A stretch of DNA of 64,000 nt from Sabethes cyaneus (Eukaryota > Arthropoda > Insecta > Diptera > Culicidae), in assembly GCF_943734655.1 (NCBI RefSeq), contig NC_071355.1, positions 74,795,449 through 74,859,448 of the forward strand, in the 5' to 3' direction. Position numbers and translations under genes: made by a program. Below the pieces are notes generated by a model, which made no database searches, was not told the origin of the DNA, and saw only the letters and a program-made list of their open reading frames with translations. Below, in pieces: positions 48,468 to 59,222 of the stretch (the first letter of the stretch is position 1; every line of letters starts with the position of its first letter).

Positions 48468-49869
48468 GATGATGATGATGGAGCCCACCTCGTTCCCCTA
48501 CAAAGGTTTGAGGTAGTCGATTTATCTAATAGATAATTAGTGAATATACATTTGAACCAGGTAAACAAACAAAACGATCTGGTTTTTAACACAGATATAA
48601 ATTCCTTCGATAGTATTCAAATACAAGTTATAACTATTAAAAATATATAATTTTTCAAGTTATTGCCAAACCAAGAATCTTCAGTACCAATTTGCAACCT
48701 ACTGTCAGTTACCAAGATGTTCATATAATTTAGGTTAAGCCGATACCCAGTTTAGTCCGCTACTAAATCGAAGCAGTCCCGACGAGGCCATTCCCGCTGT
48801 AATCAGCAAGCAAAGCACAAGTCCAACCTTCAACTTAGTATGAGACTTATAAGAGCATCCCCACCCAGGGAAATCAAGAAAATTTCCAACCCGAAAAAAT
48901 CCTTGACTGGCTAGGAAATTATACATCTAATAACAAGCAGAAGCATCCAAATCTTCCTGAACAATCACGAATTTGTCAACTACTAGTAGTTAAGTCAGAT
49001 ATTTCTAATAGCAAGAACAGTCAAATTTTTAAATCAGTCCTCTATATCTGTTTATCGCGCGCGATTCTCAAACCTTTGAAGACTTCTCTTTTTTTTTTTA
49101 AACTACATTAACAATTACAAAATCCATCATCACCATGATGACGAACATAATAGTTTCATTGTGCTTCATTAATCTCTAAAAAAAAAAATACTATAATAAC
49201 AGGTGTCAAAATTAAATAATCAGTTGCAAGAACTTCGTCAAATATCATTTAAGCTCAAAATACAGCCTTTACGTGTGAAATGCATTGTCTCTTAAATTCT
49301 GATAGCGTCGTTGTACGTCTGATGTGCCTAGGTATCGAATTGTATATCTTAATTCCTTTAAAGAACAAAGAATTTTGAGAAGCACCAGTTATAAAATTAG
49401 GTGTTCTAATCTCTGCCGCATTTCTTGTATTATATCTATGGATGTCACTACCCCTTACAATTCGATCACACAAATATCGAGGTAGCAATCCGTTAACTAC
49501 TTTAAATATGAACACCATTGTCAAGAAAACAATTCGTTGCTTCACCGACAACCATTGCAAAGCATCCAGCATCAGCGTTGAGGAAGTGAATCTATTGCAA
49601 CGCAAAATTAAACGCATGATTTTATTTTGCAAACGCTGTAACCTCGATATTTGTGATTCATTCGCTAAAAATAATATGGAAGTGCAAAAGTCTAAGTGGG
49701 GAGAGATGATTGATTTATAGAGATGAATCTTACTGAAAGTATTCAGCTCTTTTTTCAAACGACAGAGAATCCCGTACTTCTTGGCAATCTTTTTGATGAC
49801 ATTGTCAATATGAGTATTGAACTTGAGTTTGTCATCAATAATAACACCAAGATATTTAATCTCGTCAAT
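48468..49869 (-). mobile_element. 5'-truncated LINE insertion inside the Helitron
   Basis: It interrupts a Helitron unit exactly within GAGAACTAAT/CAAGC, with a CTAAT target duplication (48,463-48,467 and 49,870-49,874). The 3' end, on the minus strand, is a short ATC repeat tail. It contains about 615 bp of coding sequence and about 790 bp of 3' untranslated region. Confidence 0.85.
49255..49869 (-). pseudogene. LINE RT C-terminal domain (CR1/L2-like), truncated but open
   Basis: The frame is open from the truncation point: DEIKYLGVIIDDKLKFNTHI, then KKIAKKYGILCRLKKELNTF, SIISPHLDFCTSILFLANES, RLQRLQNKIMRLILRCNRF and DIHRYNTRNAAEIRTPNF to the stop at 49,255. This is the part after the palm; no catalytic residues are retained. 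The HxYNTR motif is typical of CR1/L2-type elements, though the clade is inference. The absence of stops suggests a fairly recent insertion. Confidence 0.82.
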
Positions 49870-52800
49870 CTAATCAAGCAAATAGAACAAAATTTGGCAT
49901 GTGAAAGTTTTCGAGGGCAAGAATATTTTCTATGGTGAATTAGACCTCTCCCCACTTTAACAGGGGGGGCTCCTATACAAACGAAATACAAATTTCCTCA
50001 TAACTTGAGAACTAATCAAGCAAATGGAACCAAATTTGGCATGTAGGTGTTTTTGGAGGCAAGAATTTTTTCTATGATGAATTAAGACCCCTCTCCACTT
50101 TACGAGGGGGGGCTCCTCTACAAATGAAATACAAATTTCTTCATAACTCGAGAACTAATCAAGCAAATGGAACAAATTTGGCATGTGAAAGTTTTCGAGG
50201 GCAAGAATATTTTCTATGGTGAATTAGGACCCCTCCCCACTTTAAGAGGGGGGGGTTCCTATACAAACGAAATACAAATTTCCTCATAACTCGAGAACTA
50301 ATCAAGCAAATGGAACCAAATTTGGCATGTGGAGGTTTTTGGAGGCGAAAATATTTTCTATGGTAAATATTTTACCCTCCCCACTTTAAGAGGGGGGGGG
50401 GGGCTCTACACAAATGAAATACAAATTTCCTCATAACTCGAGAACTAATCAAGCAAGTGCAACCATATTTGGCATGTGGGTGTTTTTGTAGGCAAGAATA
50501 TTTTCTATGGTGAACTAGGACCCCTTCATTAGTATAGGAGGAGGGGCTCCTATACTAATGAAAAACAAATTTCCTCATAACTCGAGAACTAATCAAGCGA
50601 ATGGAACCAAATTTGACATGTAAGTGGCTTTGGAGGCGAGATTTTTTTCTATGGTGAATTGAGACCCCTACCTCTTTAGGAAGCGAGTTATGATCCATCT
50701 CCCCTTTAAGAGAGTAGGCTTCCATACAAATGAAATGCAAATTTTCTCTTATCTCGAGAGCTAATCAAGCAAATGGAACCAATTTGGCATGTGGGAGTTT
50801 TAGATGGCAGACATTTTTTCTATGGTGAACTACGACCCCTTCCCCTTTTAAGAGGGTGGCTCCCATACAAATGAAATTCAAATTTCCTTATAACTTGAGA
50901 ACTAATCAAGCAAATGGAACCAAATTTGGCATGTGGGAGATTTTGGAGTCTTGAATTTATTTTATGATAGTTAGAGACCTCTCACCCCTGTGGTAGGGGG
51001 ATATGGACTCTCATACAAATAAAACAGAAATTTTTGCGACACTCAAAAACTAATCGAACTCGAGAAATTTGGGACTCTTCCATAAAACATTCAATAACAA
51101 AACCACAAAAACTATCTATAGTAACACTAGATCAATCAGGACGAGACGGCCGCGAGTGTTGCCGGTGACCAGCCGTCGGAAGCGCCGCCCACTGGGGGGA
51201 GGCAACTCCCCGCAGAAATCACTACTGTCTAGTTTTATTTGTTTTCCTAGGTCTACCTGGGTTTCCTGGAACGAGCAACAGCGACTAAGGAGAGGATCGC
51301 GAAATGGTACTTTCCACAAAAAAGTTTTCCGTGAAATGGTACATTCCGCTAAAGGTTTTTCGCAAAATGATATTCGGCGAAATGTTGTACAATCATGGCG
51401 AATATTACTATCCGCTTTCTGACCATGCAATGAGGGGACAGGGGAGTTGTTTTCTACTTTACTGTGAGGAAAAATTGCAAATTTGTATATTAAACTACCC
51501 ATTCCTGGTAACTAATAAGCATTAACATAAGCAGCAAATCAGCGTATCTGGCATTTTATACTGCACGTTGTTGTATATTAGCTTTTTGACTGCATAGGTA
51601 TTGTAAATTGGCATCCAAAATTGTATTCAAATTCTTCGTGTCGGTAATAAGCTGTAAATTAGCGTTATAAGAAGGTTATCAGTAAAGTAGCTGTATAATT
51701 TGTCAAAATAGCATTTAATTAGCATTTAAGGTGACTTAAATGCTTATTGGCCTGCATTTGAATAGCATTGGTGATGCTTATTAGTTACCTGGCATGCTTT
51801 CATAGTTACGTAACTGCCAAAATGAATCATCTAAGGTCGAACTCCTCAGAAACTTCCAAAACTTGAGATTGTGACAAAGATCATCCGAGAATCATGATTT
51901 ATGTACAACACAGGTTAATTTGTGGCAATACGAAATTTGTCGGGTCAGCTAGTATATAGTATTCTTATGTAGGCTGTATCTTGCGATGATGAACGCTCAA
52001 CGGTCAACGCTCAATTTTATTCTCTTGCAACATTCACTGCCTGCAAAAAACCCATCGTGCTGATCTACCAACTATTAATGCTACTTCCTAACTGGCCAGA
52101 GAAATCCCACCAACTGACTTATTCAATTAGTCTCAGTCACGTTAACACATTTTCAGGTATATTGTTCATGGTTCAATGGTTTATGAACAATTATATTTGC
52201 ATTTTTATCACTATTTTGTTTTTAAATCGAAACAACTTAATAGGCATTAATGTCACACAGCATTAATAATGTAATAAGTCAACGGCATACGTAACGTTAC
52301 TTTTAGTAATTCAGCTTTTGCATGTTGCAGTGAATTTTTCATGTCCGTTGCAAGTTAAATGCGAGCAGTGAAAAATTTCTATGGAATTTCATCGACTGCC
52401 AACGTTGTAGTTTACAGAGAATTTTTGTAAATGACCAGCATTGTTTTAAATAACAAGCAAAATATTAGCTAATTCCACAATTAGTTAAATAACCACTGTC
52501 ACTTAAACAACCTTTCCGAAGAAAGCAACTTCTTGCACAATGCCAAAATCATGAGTTAAACACAAAAAAAATCACAAATACACTAGCGCCATCCGTTGAG
52601 TCAATTCTGCACTATTTTCCATACCATCTTGAAGGTGGCAGTCATTTGAGTAACCTTCTCGAAGACCGCAACTTTTTAGATAGTCAGTAGCACAAGATAC
52701 CATTAACCAAGATATACCACCAAGATATACCAAGATTCCATTAACGTGGTCCCTATTAGCGTCCTTATTGGAGGGATTGCTGTATTTCAGGGTGTTGACA

Positions 52801-53158
52801 CGCGCAAGTTCTATAAGAAGGTGGACCAAACTCGTAAAGGTTACGCACCGAAGTCTGATGAATATGTGCAGGGACGAGGAGGGGAACCTAATCACAAGTG
52901 GGTGTGGTGAGATGATCAACAAGTGAAAGCAATTTTTTGATGAGCATCTTAATGGGGATATAACAGAAGGAGATGGAAAAGAGTATAATTCCGAAGTGCC
53001 CTCAAACGATGGCAACTTTCCGGATCCCGATGTCGAACAGTTAAAGACTAATAATAAAGACGCCGGAAAGGACTGACTCCCGGTAAAACTCTACCAAACT
53101 GGTAAGGAACCACTAGCAGCGGCACTTAACTAAATAATTTCAAGAGTTTGGAAGTAGT

Positions 53159-54148
53159 CCCAAGCAACCAAAAGTTCGAATTTCACTTAAGGAACAAACT
53201 TGAAAGTTCATATTTGGTTCAAATTTAGTTCCGCAGAACTTTCTTGCTGAACAACCAGACACTACATTTGTAAACCGAACTTCATTCTCATTAAAGTACC
53301 GTTAATAGCTGTAGCAACTTGAAAGTCCAACATGCAGCTTAAAAGTTCAACATACAACTTGAAAGTAACTTAGAGTTCGGATAATGGTGTCTAAGGAAGG
53401 TTAACAAGCTTTATGTCTATGGAGGTATAGCTTGCTAAGCAGCTTTACTTGTAATTAACCGAACTTCAAGGTTGTAGTTCTATTTTTATACTTTTCCATT
53501 TTCTACCTCCGCCTCCTCCTAACTTTTGTAAAGTCGGTTCATGCGATATTGCGCCATCTCTGACGCCGCTAGTGACATGAATTTTGCCGATGAGTTGTTC
53601 TTAAGGGTAAGTTCGTTTCGGGGCTGTGATAAATGAGAAATTAGCACATCGAGTAAAAACGATGCAAATGGCATATTCCAGCAACGGAGCAGTGGTATGC
53701 GTCTAAGTTACCGAAAAGACGTACTCGAGTTCAAATCCCCCGAGGTTTTTATGTTGGTGGTATGTGGTAAGTTACAATAAATTAATATTTATAAAAAACA
53801 GTCGATTATTAACCGAAATTAAATACCTTAGTTAATGAGAAATGTCATGAATCTGCAAAACAGGAAGAAGTGGGAAAATATTTCCCCAATCTTTTTTATT
53901 TTGAAAATTATTGGAGTTTCTTTTTAGGCTGAACAGTGTTCTATATAGCGACTTAAGCGAACTTTTTGCGAACTTTCTAGTTCTGTTAGAAGTTACTTTG
54001 TATTCCCTTCGAAGTTTAAACATCAAATACGAACTTGAAAGTACGGTTAATTACTTAAAAATGAAGTTGAATAGAGTTCTATTCATGATCATTTCGTTGG
54101 CTGATTAAGCCAAAAATCCCCTTTTATCGGAACTTTTGGTTACTTGGG
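53159..54148. mobile_element. 990-bp TIR element with tRNA-like segment
   Basis: The left end CCCAAGCAACCAAAAGTTC and the complement of the right end CCCAAGTAACCAAAAGTTC differ at one base. GTAGT flanks both sides (53,154-53,158 and 54,149-54,153). Repeated CTTGAAAGT words lie inside both ends. At 53,683-53,750 a stretch with GAGCAGTGGTATGCG and, 45 bases on, GAGTTCAAATCCC looks like tRNA A and B boxes but lacks a matching acceptor stem. No transposase. Confidence 0.78.
53683..53750 (+). other. tRNA-like relic (A- and B-box words)
   Basis: AGCAGTGGTATGCG resembles box A and GAGTTCAAATCCC resembles box B at near-tRNA spacing. The ends do not pair, so this is not a tRNA gene; it may be a SINE-head fossil inside the TIR element. 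Confidence 0.35.
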
Positions 54149-54368
54149 GTAGTAGTGGATGGGAACCGGTGTTTTCAACATGATATGATCGCTGACGAAT
54201 TATTTCAAGAATTTGGAAGGAGCAGATTGGAAGGTGCAGAAGATTGGATGGAAGGTGTGCTTTGCGGAAAATATGTCAGGTTCCTGCTGTTCTTGTGAAA
54301 ACAGATTATTTTCGATGCGTTTCCGGGACACTATCTGTTGCTCTCGTATCGCGTAAGCAGTAACGATC

Positions 54369-54701
54369 TTGAGCCAGAACAGAATCAAATTTAAGTTGTT
54401 GAAAAATCTACTTAGCCTCGCAAGGGGACACTTCTTGCATTTATTTAACAAGTTTCTTGAGATTAATGTTGTTCTGCAGGATTGGAAGCACGTGAGACTG
54501 AACGCAAACTCATGCAGGATAACAGACAACTGTGTTTTCTACTACAGCGCTGACGATCTGCAGCGGCCATCCTACAAGATGTCTTGGACAATTAATTGGT
54601 TTGCTTGGGCTTTAAGGCTGGGTATTGAATTCCGTTCAGAGAACACCGAGATGGATTTTTTTCTAGTAAGCGTGAACCAGATCAGCTGTAACGTCAGTTA
54701 A
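54369..54701 (+). pseudogene. Non-LTR RT fragment with a large internal deletion
   Basis: The open frame reads SLARGHLFLH-type sequence, then LFNKFLEINVVLQDWKHVRL, matching the RT entry motif xxFNxxLxxxxVPxxW. It jumps directly to DDLQRPSYKM and WALRLGIEFRSENTEMDFF, which normally lies several hundred residues later, after the catalytic box. The frame stayed open across the deletion by chance or because the loss was in frame. Clade is uncertain (I/jockey-like). Confidence 0.65.
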
Positions 54702-55173
54702 CTTCTACCTGGCTCGTTGAAACAAAATTGTGTTGAACCATGCCAAATAAATGATATTCAAAATAATAATAATAATCGCGTTATTATAATTATCTAGACT
54801 AGAACTAAAATAGAGAGTGCAAATGGTAACCATTAAGTTCATCGTAAAACCGAAGTGTTTGCATCGGTCTACAACTGTTTCCCCCGGTAATTAGAGAACA
54901 AGTGTGGATGAATGTGATTGATTACAATGAAAAAGTTCACAGCAGTGCGGCATCTCTCTTGCTCCATTTAACAGTAGGTAATATCATTTAAATTATATAT
55001 TCTGGTTCATCTGCAAGATGATGGTGGTAGCTATTATTATCAAGAATTATGATGCCGATACACATACAAGTATAGACCGTGAATGATTGTTACATAAAAA
55101 CAAACAACGTTCACGCTTTTGCTGCTTCACACGAAACAGTTCTAATCTAAAGTGACAGATAGCAACACCAACT
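54702..55173. promoter_or_regulatory. Upstream region of the leucine-rich-repeat gene
   Basis: About 470 bp of AT-rich DNA with no repeats. It must contain the promoter of the 55,174 gene. No specific element can be called; an immune-type kappaB site was looked for and not clearly found. Confidence 0.35.
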
Positions 55174-56243
55174 ATGGCGATCATTTCTAGTTTTATTTTA
55201 ACGTAAGTGTTACGTTAGCATATCTTACCAAGTTTATTACATGTAATTACGTTCACAGGTTAGTAATCGGTCAGCTGGTGCCGAACATCATGTGCCGAGC
55301 TGTGAACGGTCGGCATACGAACAAGGAAAGCGCAATTCATTTAAACAGTGTTCAGTTTCCTCTAAATTCGTACATTTCTGATGAATACAGTTTAAGCAAA
55401 CCAAACGAACTGATCCTGGAGTCGTACGACGTGGCTCACTGGAACAAGAGTCTATTTGAAGTATTCGCTCATACAAGATTTCTAACGCTAATGTATGGAA
55501 ATGTGCCAAATATGACATTCCACTCGTATCACTTAGAAACGTTGTTGGTTATACAGACGAATCTAACAACTTTTGAAGTGGTTGCTGAAGAAAACGAAGC
55601 ACTTCGAATACTGCAATTAGTTAGAAATAAATTGCGTAACTTATCCGGTGCTCTGAAGTTTCTCGTTGGACTGAATACTTTAGATGTCTCTCAGAACCAA
55701 CTGACACATATTGATTTGGATTTGTTTTCAACTATGAGGAAATTGAAAAATTTGGACCTATCGGTAAACAACATCGCTTCGATTGATGCATCCGCGAATT
55801 TGCGTTTCGCCAAACTGAAGAATCTTTGGATCAGCTACAATCAGCTGGAGCGGTTCGATGCTTTCCCGAGATCCTTTCCACGTCTGAAAACGGTACGACT
55901 GATCGGGAATCGGTGGAGTTGCTTGTGGGTAGATCGCGCTCGGAAGGATATCATGGAGCGCCGAATTGTCGCTGTTGGTATCGATTACGGCTGCAGTGAG
56001 TCTCGTCAGGGTGGATTGTGCTGTTACAGCTCAACGGTGGACACAACGGCTAGCATCATCAGTCTGTTGACGGAAACACCGCTACTGGAAGCGATTCAAC
56101 AGCTAACGAATCAGCTGCGCGAGAATCCACTGAACATATCTTCCGGGGACCCATCGTTGGAGCTGCTGACGAAAAATGGCGAAGGTGATTCGGGGAAAAT
56201 ATTGGTGGGAGTTCGGAGGGATAAGGTGGACGTGTTTTTTTGA
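55174..56243 (+). CDS. Secreted leucine-rich-repeat protein, LRIM-like, two exons
   Basis: The 337-residue protein is encoded by exons 55,174-55,202 and 55,259-56,243. An in-frame TGA lies upstream of the ATG. The spliced N-terminus MAIISSFILTLVIGQLVPN is a signal peptide, so the product is probably secreted. The centre has about six leucine-rich repeats, clearest in LNTLDVSQNQLTHIDLDLF, LKNLDLSVNNIASIDASANL and LKNLWISYNQLERFDAFPRS. A capping region contains NRWSCLWVDRARKDIMERRI and then IDYGC, the pattern of mosquito LRIM/APL1 C-caps. A double cysteine (GLCCYSS) and a short leucine-rich helical tail follow. LRIM proteins act in haemolymph with complement-like TEPs; here the long coiled coil is absent, so it would be a short type, and its partners are unknown. 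Confidence 0.88.
55203..55258 (+). other. 56-bp intron of the leucine-rich-repeat gene
   Basis: Donor AC|GTAAGT and acceptor TTCACAG|G split a Thr codon. Splicing joins MAIISSFIL to TLVIGQLVPN and creates a hydrophobic signal sequence, good evidence for the model even though the second exon alone has an open frame. Confidence 0.87.
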
Positions 56244-56589
56244 TTCATATAAGATGAAAGTACCGTAATTTTATTTTAAAGCTGATATAAATTATTTAAT
56301 TTAAACGAGTCGGGCTATTGAAAACTAAACAGAAAAAGAAAAGTAAACATTATTTAATCACTCATTTCAGATTGTAACCGAAAAAAGTTTAGTAGCAGCT
56401 ATCATGGTTCACTTTTAGGTGTAAAACATTTAAATTATTTGTTGCTTCTGCATATATTGCAATAAGATTTTAATTTTTTCAATTTTAGTTTTGTAGATTC
56501 AATATCAAAATACGTATTTAGTAGAAAAGTAGCACTTCCGTTCTTCTGTTGATTTATAGCTTTGTCAATGCTGCAACGAAACAATAAAT
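56244..56589 (+). terminator. 3' untranslated region of the LRR gene with candidate poly(A) signal
   Basis: AATAAA at 56,583-56,588 is the first canonical signal, about 340 bp after the stop codon. The intervening DNA is AT-rich and has no other feature. Confidence 0.45.
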
Positions 56590-56999
56590 GCATTGTGTGT
56601 TTTACAAAGTCGATGGCTGATTTTTCTTGAACGTCTACATCATCAACGGGTAGAGCCGTTGCGTGCGATTGATCAGACGTGCCCCAAGGGTGCTAACGTT
56701 TGGGTCATCAAAATGGTTATGAACTTCAGCAAGGTACTGGCAATTGGTCTAGCAAAGTACTACATAATAGGAGCAATAAGCCCAAAAACTAGTGCGCAAT
56801 ACAGGGCTTTGATGCAATAATCGTGGAAGTTCTTAGCGATAGGCATGATGAATCCCAGGTTTTATCAGACCTTGTTGACAATAAATTCGACATGTTGTTT
56901 GAACAAATGACGCTTAGTGTTGAGCAGTATTCCCAAGTAATTTCTTGAAGAATGTAATGATTTCACATTTGTCGGAGTTCAGCAGCATGCGGTTGTCTA

Positions 57000-58314
57000 A
57001 CGGGTGGCAACTAAAATTTTGTAACTTTTTCGAGGCCCCTAAGCACAATAACAAACAAGCTCAGGAAGTGATGAGACTGTGTAAGTGTTAGCTCTCCTTT
57101 AAATTCTCTTCTATTTCTGCCAGTATTTTTTGTTGTGTTTATATTTGCCAAGTTTAGCTCAAAATGGCGTCAAAATAAGAGACATTTCGCGAGCGCGTTG
57201 TACACTTCTACGAATTACAGAAAGATCTCGGCAACAAGTATACGGTACAACATGTTAAAAGCGAAAATGTCACGGCTTCGACTATTAACCATATCCTAAG
57301 ATCCCCAACAGCTACTCGCAAGTAAGGTAGTGGAAGAACAGCTAAAATTATAAACGCAGAAGGACTTCTCTTTCTCGTGCCTTCAGCAACAAGGATTCCA
57401 TGAGCTAACAGGATACCGCAAAAAAGTTCAACTGCTTCCACCAGTACATCTGCAAAACATTGAAAAGAGCCGGAATAAAGCGCCGAAAAAAATAAAAGGC
57501 CTGGAATACACCAAGGGACAGATTTCGACGCTGAAATCTCAATGCCGCTGGTTGATAAAAAAAATATTCCGGAAAATGCTTTGTTTTGGAAAATGAAACT
57601 TACTTCCCACTTTCGAAGACGCACGTTTCCAGAAATGATCAATATTATTCCATGAATAGTTTTACTGCATCTCCGAATATAAAATACAAGTTGAAACATA
57701 AGTTTGAATAGAAAGTGATGCTGTACATTGCCATTTCAGAGAGAGATATTTCTAAGCCAAGGTTCAAGCCCTTTGGTTTGGATATGAATCAAGATGTGTA
57801 CCAGAACGAATGTTTGAAAAAAATTTTGATCCCGTCTCTACAAAAACATCATGCAGATGGACAATACGTGTTTTGGCCGGATAAGGCATCATCCATTACG
57901 CCAAAAAATCTCCATCGTTCATAAATACCCATTCGATCCCATTTGTACCCAAAAGCCACAACCCGACAAATCTGTTTTAGTGTCTCCCGATCGAAGATTT
58001 CTTCGGGATTTTGAGCTCCTTGGTGTACAAAAATAACTGGAGAGCCACGAATTACAAAAAGTTGATTGGTAGAATCAAGAGAAGCATTCGCGAAATTGAC
58101 ATGACGGCCATCGACTACAATGCTCCGACCATAAAATGTTCCGACATCAAACGGAAGTTTCGCCGAATAGCTGATTACGGACCGTTTCCAAATGTTCACT
58201 TTTTTCAACTATGAACAATATACCGTAATCTCAGTAAATCAGATTTTGTTCCAATAGCTTTGTCTGTTTTTGATAGCTTGATAAATAAATTCCAAAATTT
58301 TCTTTGCCACCCGT
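57000..58314 (+). mobile_element. Full-length mariner-like element, 1,315 bp, inactive
   Basis: The terminal repeats ACGGGTGGCAACTAAAATTT and the complement of the 3' end ACGGGTGGCAAAGAAAATTT differ at two bases. TA flanks both sides (56,998-56,999 and 58,315-58,316). The length is typical for mariner. It is inserted in a minus-strand LINE, opposite in orientation. Confidence 0.9.
57172..58214 (+). pseudogene. Mariner-like transposase pseudogene
   Basis: It begins MASK, a stop, then ETFRERVVHFYELQKDLGNK, then ENVTASTINHILRSP and a GSGRTAKIINAEGL linker. It continues with TASTSTSAKH, KGLEYTKGQISTLKSQCRWL, a degenerate first catalytic site near 57,590 (FVLDDE is expected, FGK-stop-N is found), LYIAISERDISKPRF and YVFWPDKASSITPKN, holding the second Asp region. 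It closes with NNWRATNYKKLIGRIKRSIR and KRKFRRIADYGPF. At least six stops or frameshifts are present. It is a relative of the fragment at 25,078-25,923. Confidence 0.85.
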
Positions 58315-59222
58315 TATATACCATATCGCTAAAATCGGTAGCTGCTCCTGGAGAACCGCGGCATCAGACAGATTCTTTGCTTTTGCACACAGTTTTGAGG
58401 TCTACAACAAATGATAGACTATAGCAGCGAAGTAGATGAGGAAGACCAAAGGCCCGAGATGGTTGACTTGTGGGATTCCAGAAAACAAAACTGTTGATGT
58501 TGACTTCTAGAGCCGCCGGAAAGGACCGACTGCCGGCTGAACTCTACAAAAATGACCAAGAACCGCTAGCAACGGCACTCCACTGGCTGATTTCAAGGAT
58601 TTGGGAAGAACAGAAACTACCGGAGGAGTGGATGGAGTGTCTGTCCCATCTACAAAAAGGGCGACCGGCTAGACTGCTGTAACTACCGCGGCATTACGCT
58701 GGTCAACACCGCCTACAAGGTGCTCTCCCAGATTTTGTTGCGTCGTCTATCTCCAATAGCAAGAGATTTCGTAGGGCAGTTTCAGGCGGGCTTTATGGGG
58801 GCCCGTGCTACTACGGATCAAATTTTTACTCTCCTACAACGCGAACGCGAATGGCTATGGCAGATAATGCACGAGTACGGTTTTCCAGACAAACTGACGC
58901 GGCTGATCAAAGCTACTCTGGAACGAATGATGTGCTACGTGCGCGTTTCGGGGACACTCTCAAATTCCTTCGAATCGCGCAGAGGGTTACGGCAAGGGGA
59001 TGGACTGTCCTGTATGTTATTCAATATCGCTATTAAAGGTGTGATCCGGCGAGTGAGGTGAGGTGCGAGCGGGCATCGAAACGAGAGGGACGATCTTCAG
59101 CAAGAGTAGCCAATTCCTAGCCTTTGCAGACGACCTCGACATCATTACTAGAAACCGTGGGACGGCGGAGGCAATCTACGCTAGACTAAAAACGGAGGCT
59201 AGGAGGATAGGGTTACACATTA

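Larger units (their letters stand above)
48256..51952 (+). mobile_element. Nonautonomous Helitron, second copy, itself interrupted by a LINE
   Basis: The 5' end is A|TCTTATATATAAAAATGG followed by GTCTGTCTGTCTGTC. The 3' end is GTCGGGTCAGCTAG|T, as in the copy at 33,903. About nine ~145-bp units are present. A region of ~640 bp at 51,200-51,850, with words such as TAGCATTTAATTAGCATTTAAGG, is absent from the first copy. The Helitron lies in the pogo-like element at an AT dinucleotide; the host sequence resumes with TATAGTATTCTTATGTAGGC, a relative of the sequence just before it. No Rep/helicase gene. Confidence 0.85.
47861..52782. mobile_element. Pogo-like TIR element carrying a Helitron insertion
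   Basis: The left end CAGTAGTCCCCCGAATAACG and the complement of the right end CAGCAATCCCTCCAATAAGG are related, mostly by transitions. TA flanks both sides (47,859-47,860 and 52,783-52,784). Further inside, a block with GGTTACTCAAATGACTG and GATGACATGGAAAATAG at 48,160-48,250 is inverted at 52,572-52,700. Without the Helitron the element is about 1.2 kb and has no transposase. The LINE reading frame that continues on both sides supports this as an insertion. Confidence 0.75.
47600..54290 (+). pseudogene. RTE-like LINE ORF split by two large insertions
   Basis: The left part ends DRDREVLEQL at 47,858. The right part begins at 52,785 with GVDTRKFYKKVDQTRKGYAP and continues through VPSNDGNFPDPDVEQLKTNN and LAAALNxIISRVWK to about 53,153, with stops. 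After a second insertion it goes on at 54,149, including EDWMEGVLC near 54,240. These pieces are successive segments of the same linker-plus-RT-fingers region seen at 58,511 (AAGKDRLPAELYKNDQEPL). The catalytic RT is absent. The first interruption is the 47,861-52,782 pogo-like element, the second the 53,159-54,148 element. Confidence 0.72.
56600..58508 (-). pseudogene. Jockey-type LINE RT, split by a mariner insertion
   Basis: The minus-strand 5' part at 58,508-58,317 reads FSGIPQVNHLGPLVFLIYF (RT motif SGIPQGSxLGPLxFxxY), then LKLCAKAKNLSDAAVLQEQL and ILAIWY with one frame change. Where YADD should stand the sequence reads FVVD, so the catalytic pair is lost. The 3' part at 56,997-56,600 continues DNRMLLNSDKCEIITFF, then KRHLFKQHVEFIVNKV and IASKPCIAH, with stops. 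The two halves are directly consecutive once the mariner at 57,000-58,314 and one TA are removed. Confidence 0.75.

Noticed and set aside
53683..53750. Functional tRNA gene
   Set aside because: A- and B-box words are present but the acceptor and anticodon stems do not form.
54781..55173. Immune-type (Rel/kappaB) regulatory site upstream of the LRR gene
   Set aside because: No convincing GGG(R)N(Y)YYCC match could be pointed to by eye.
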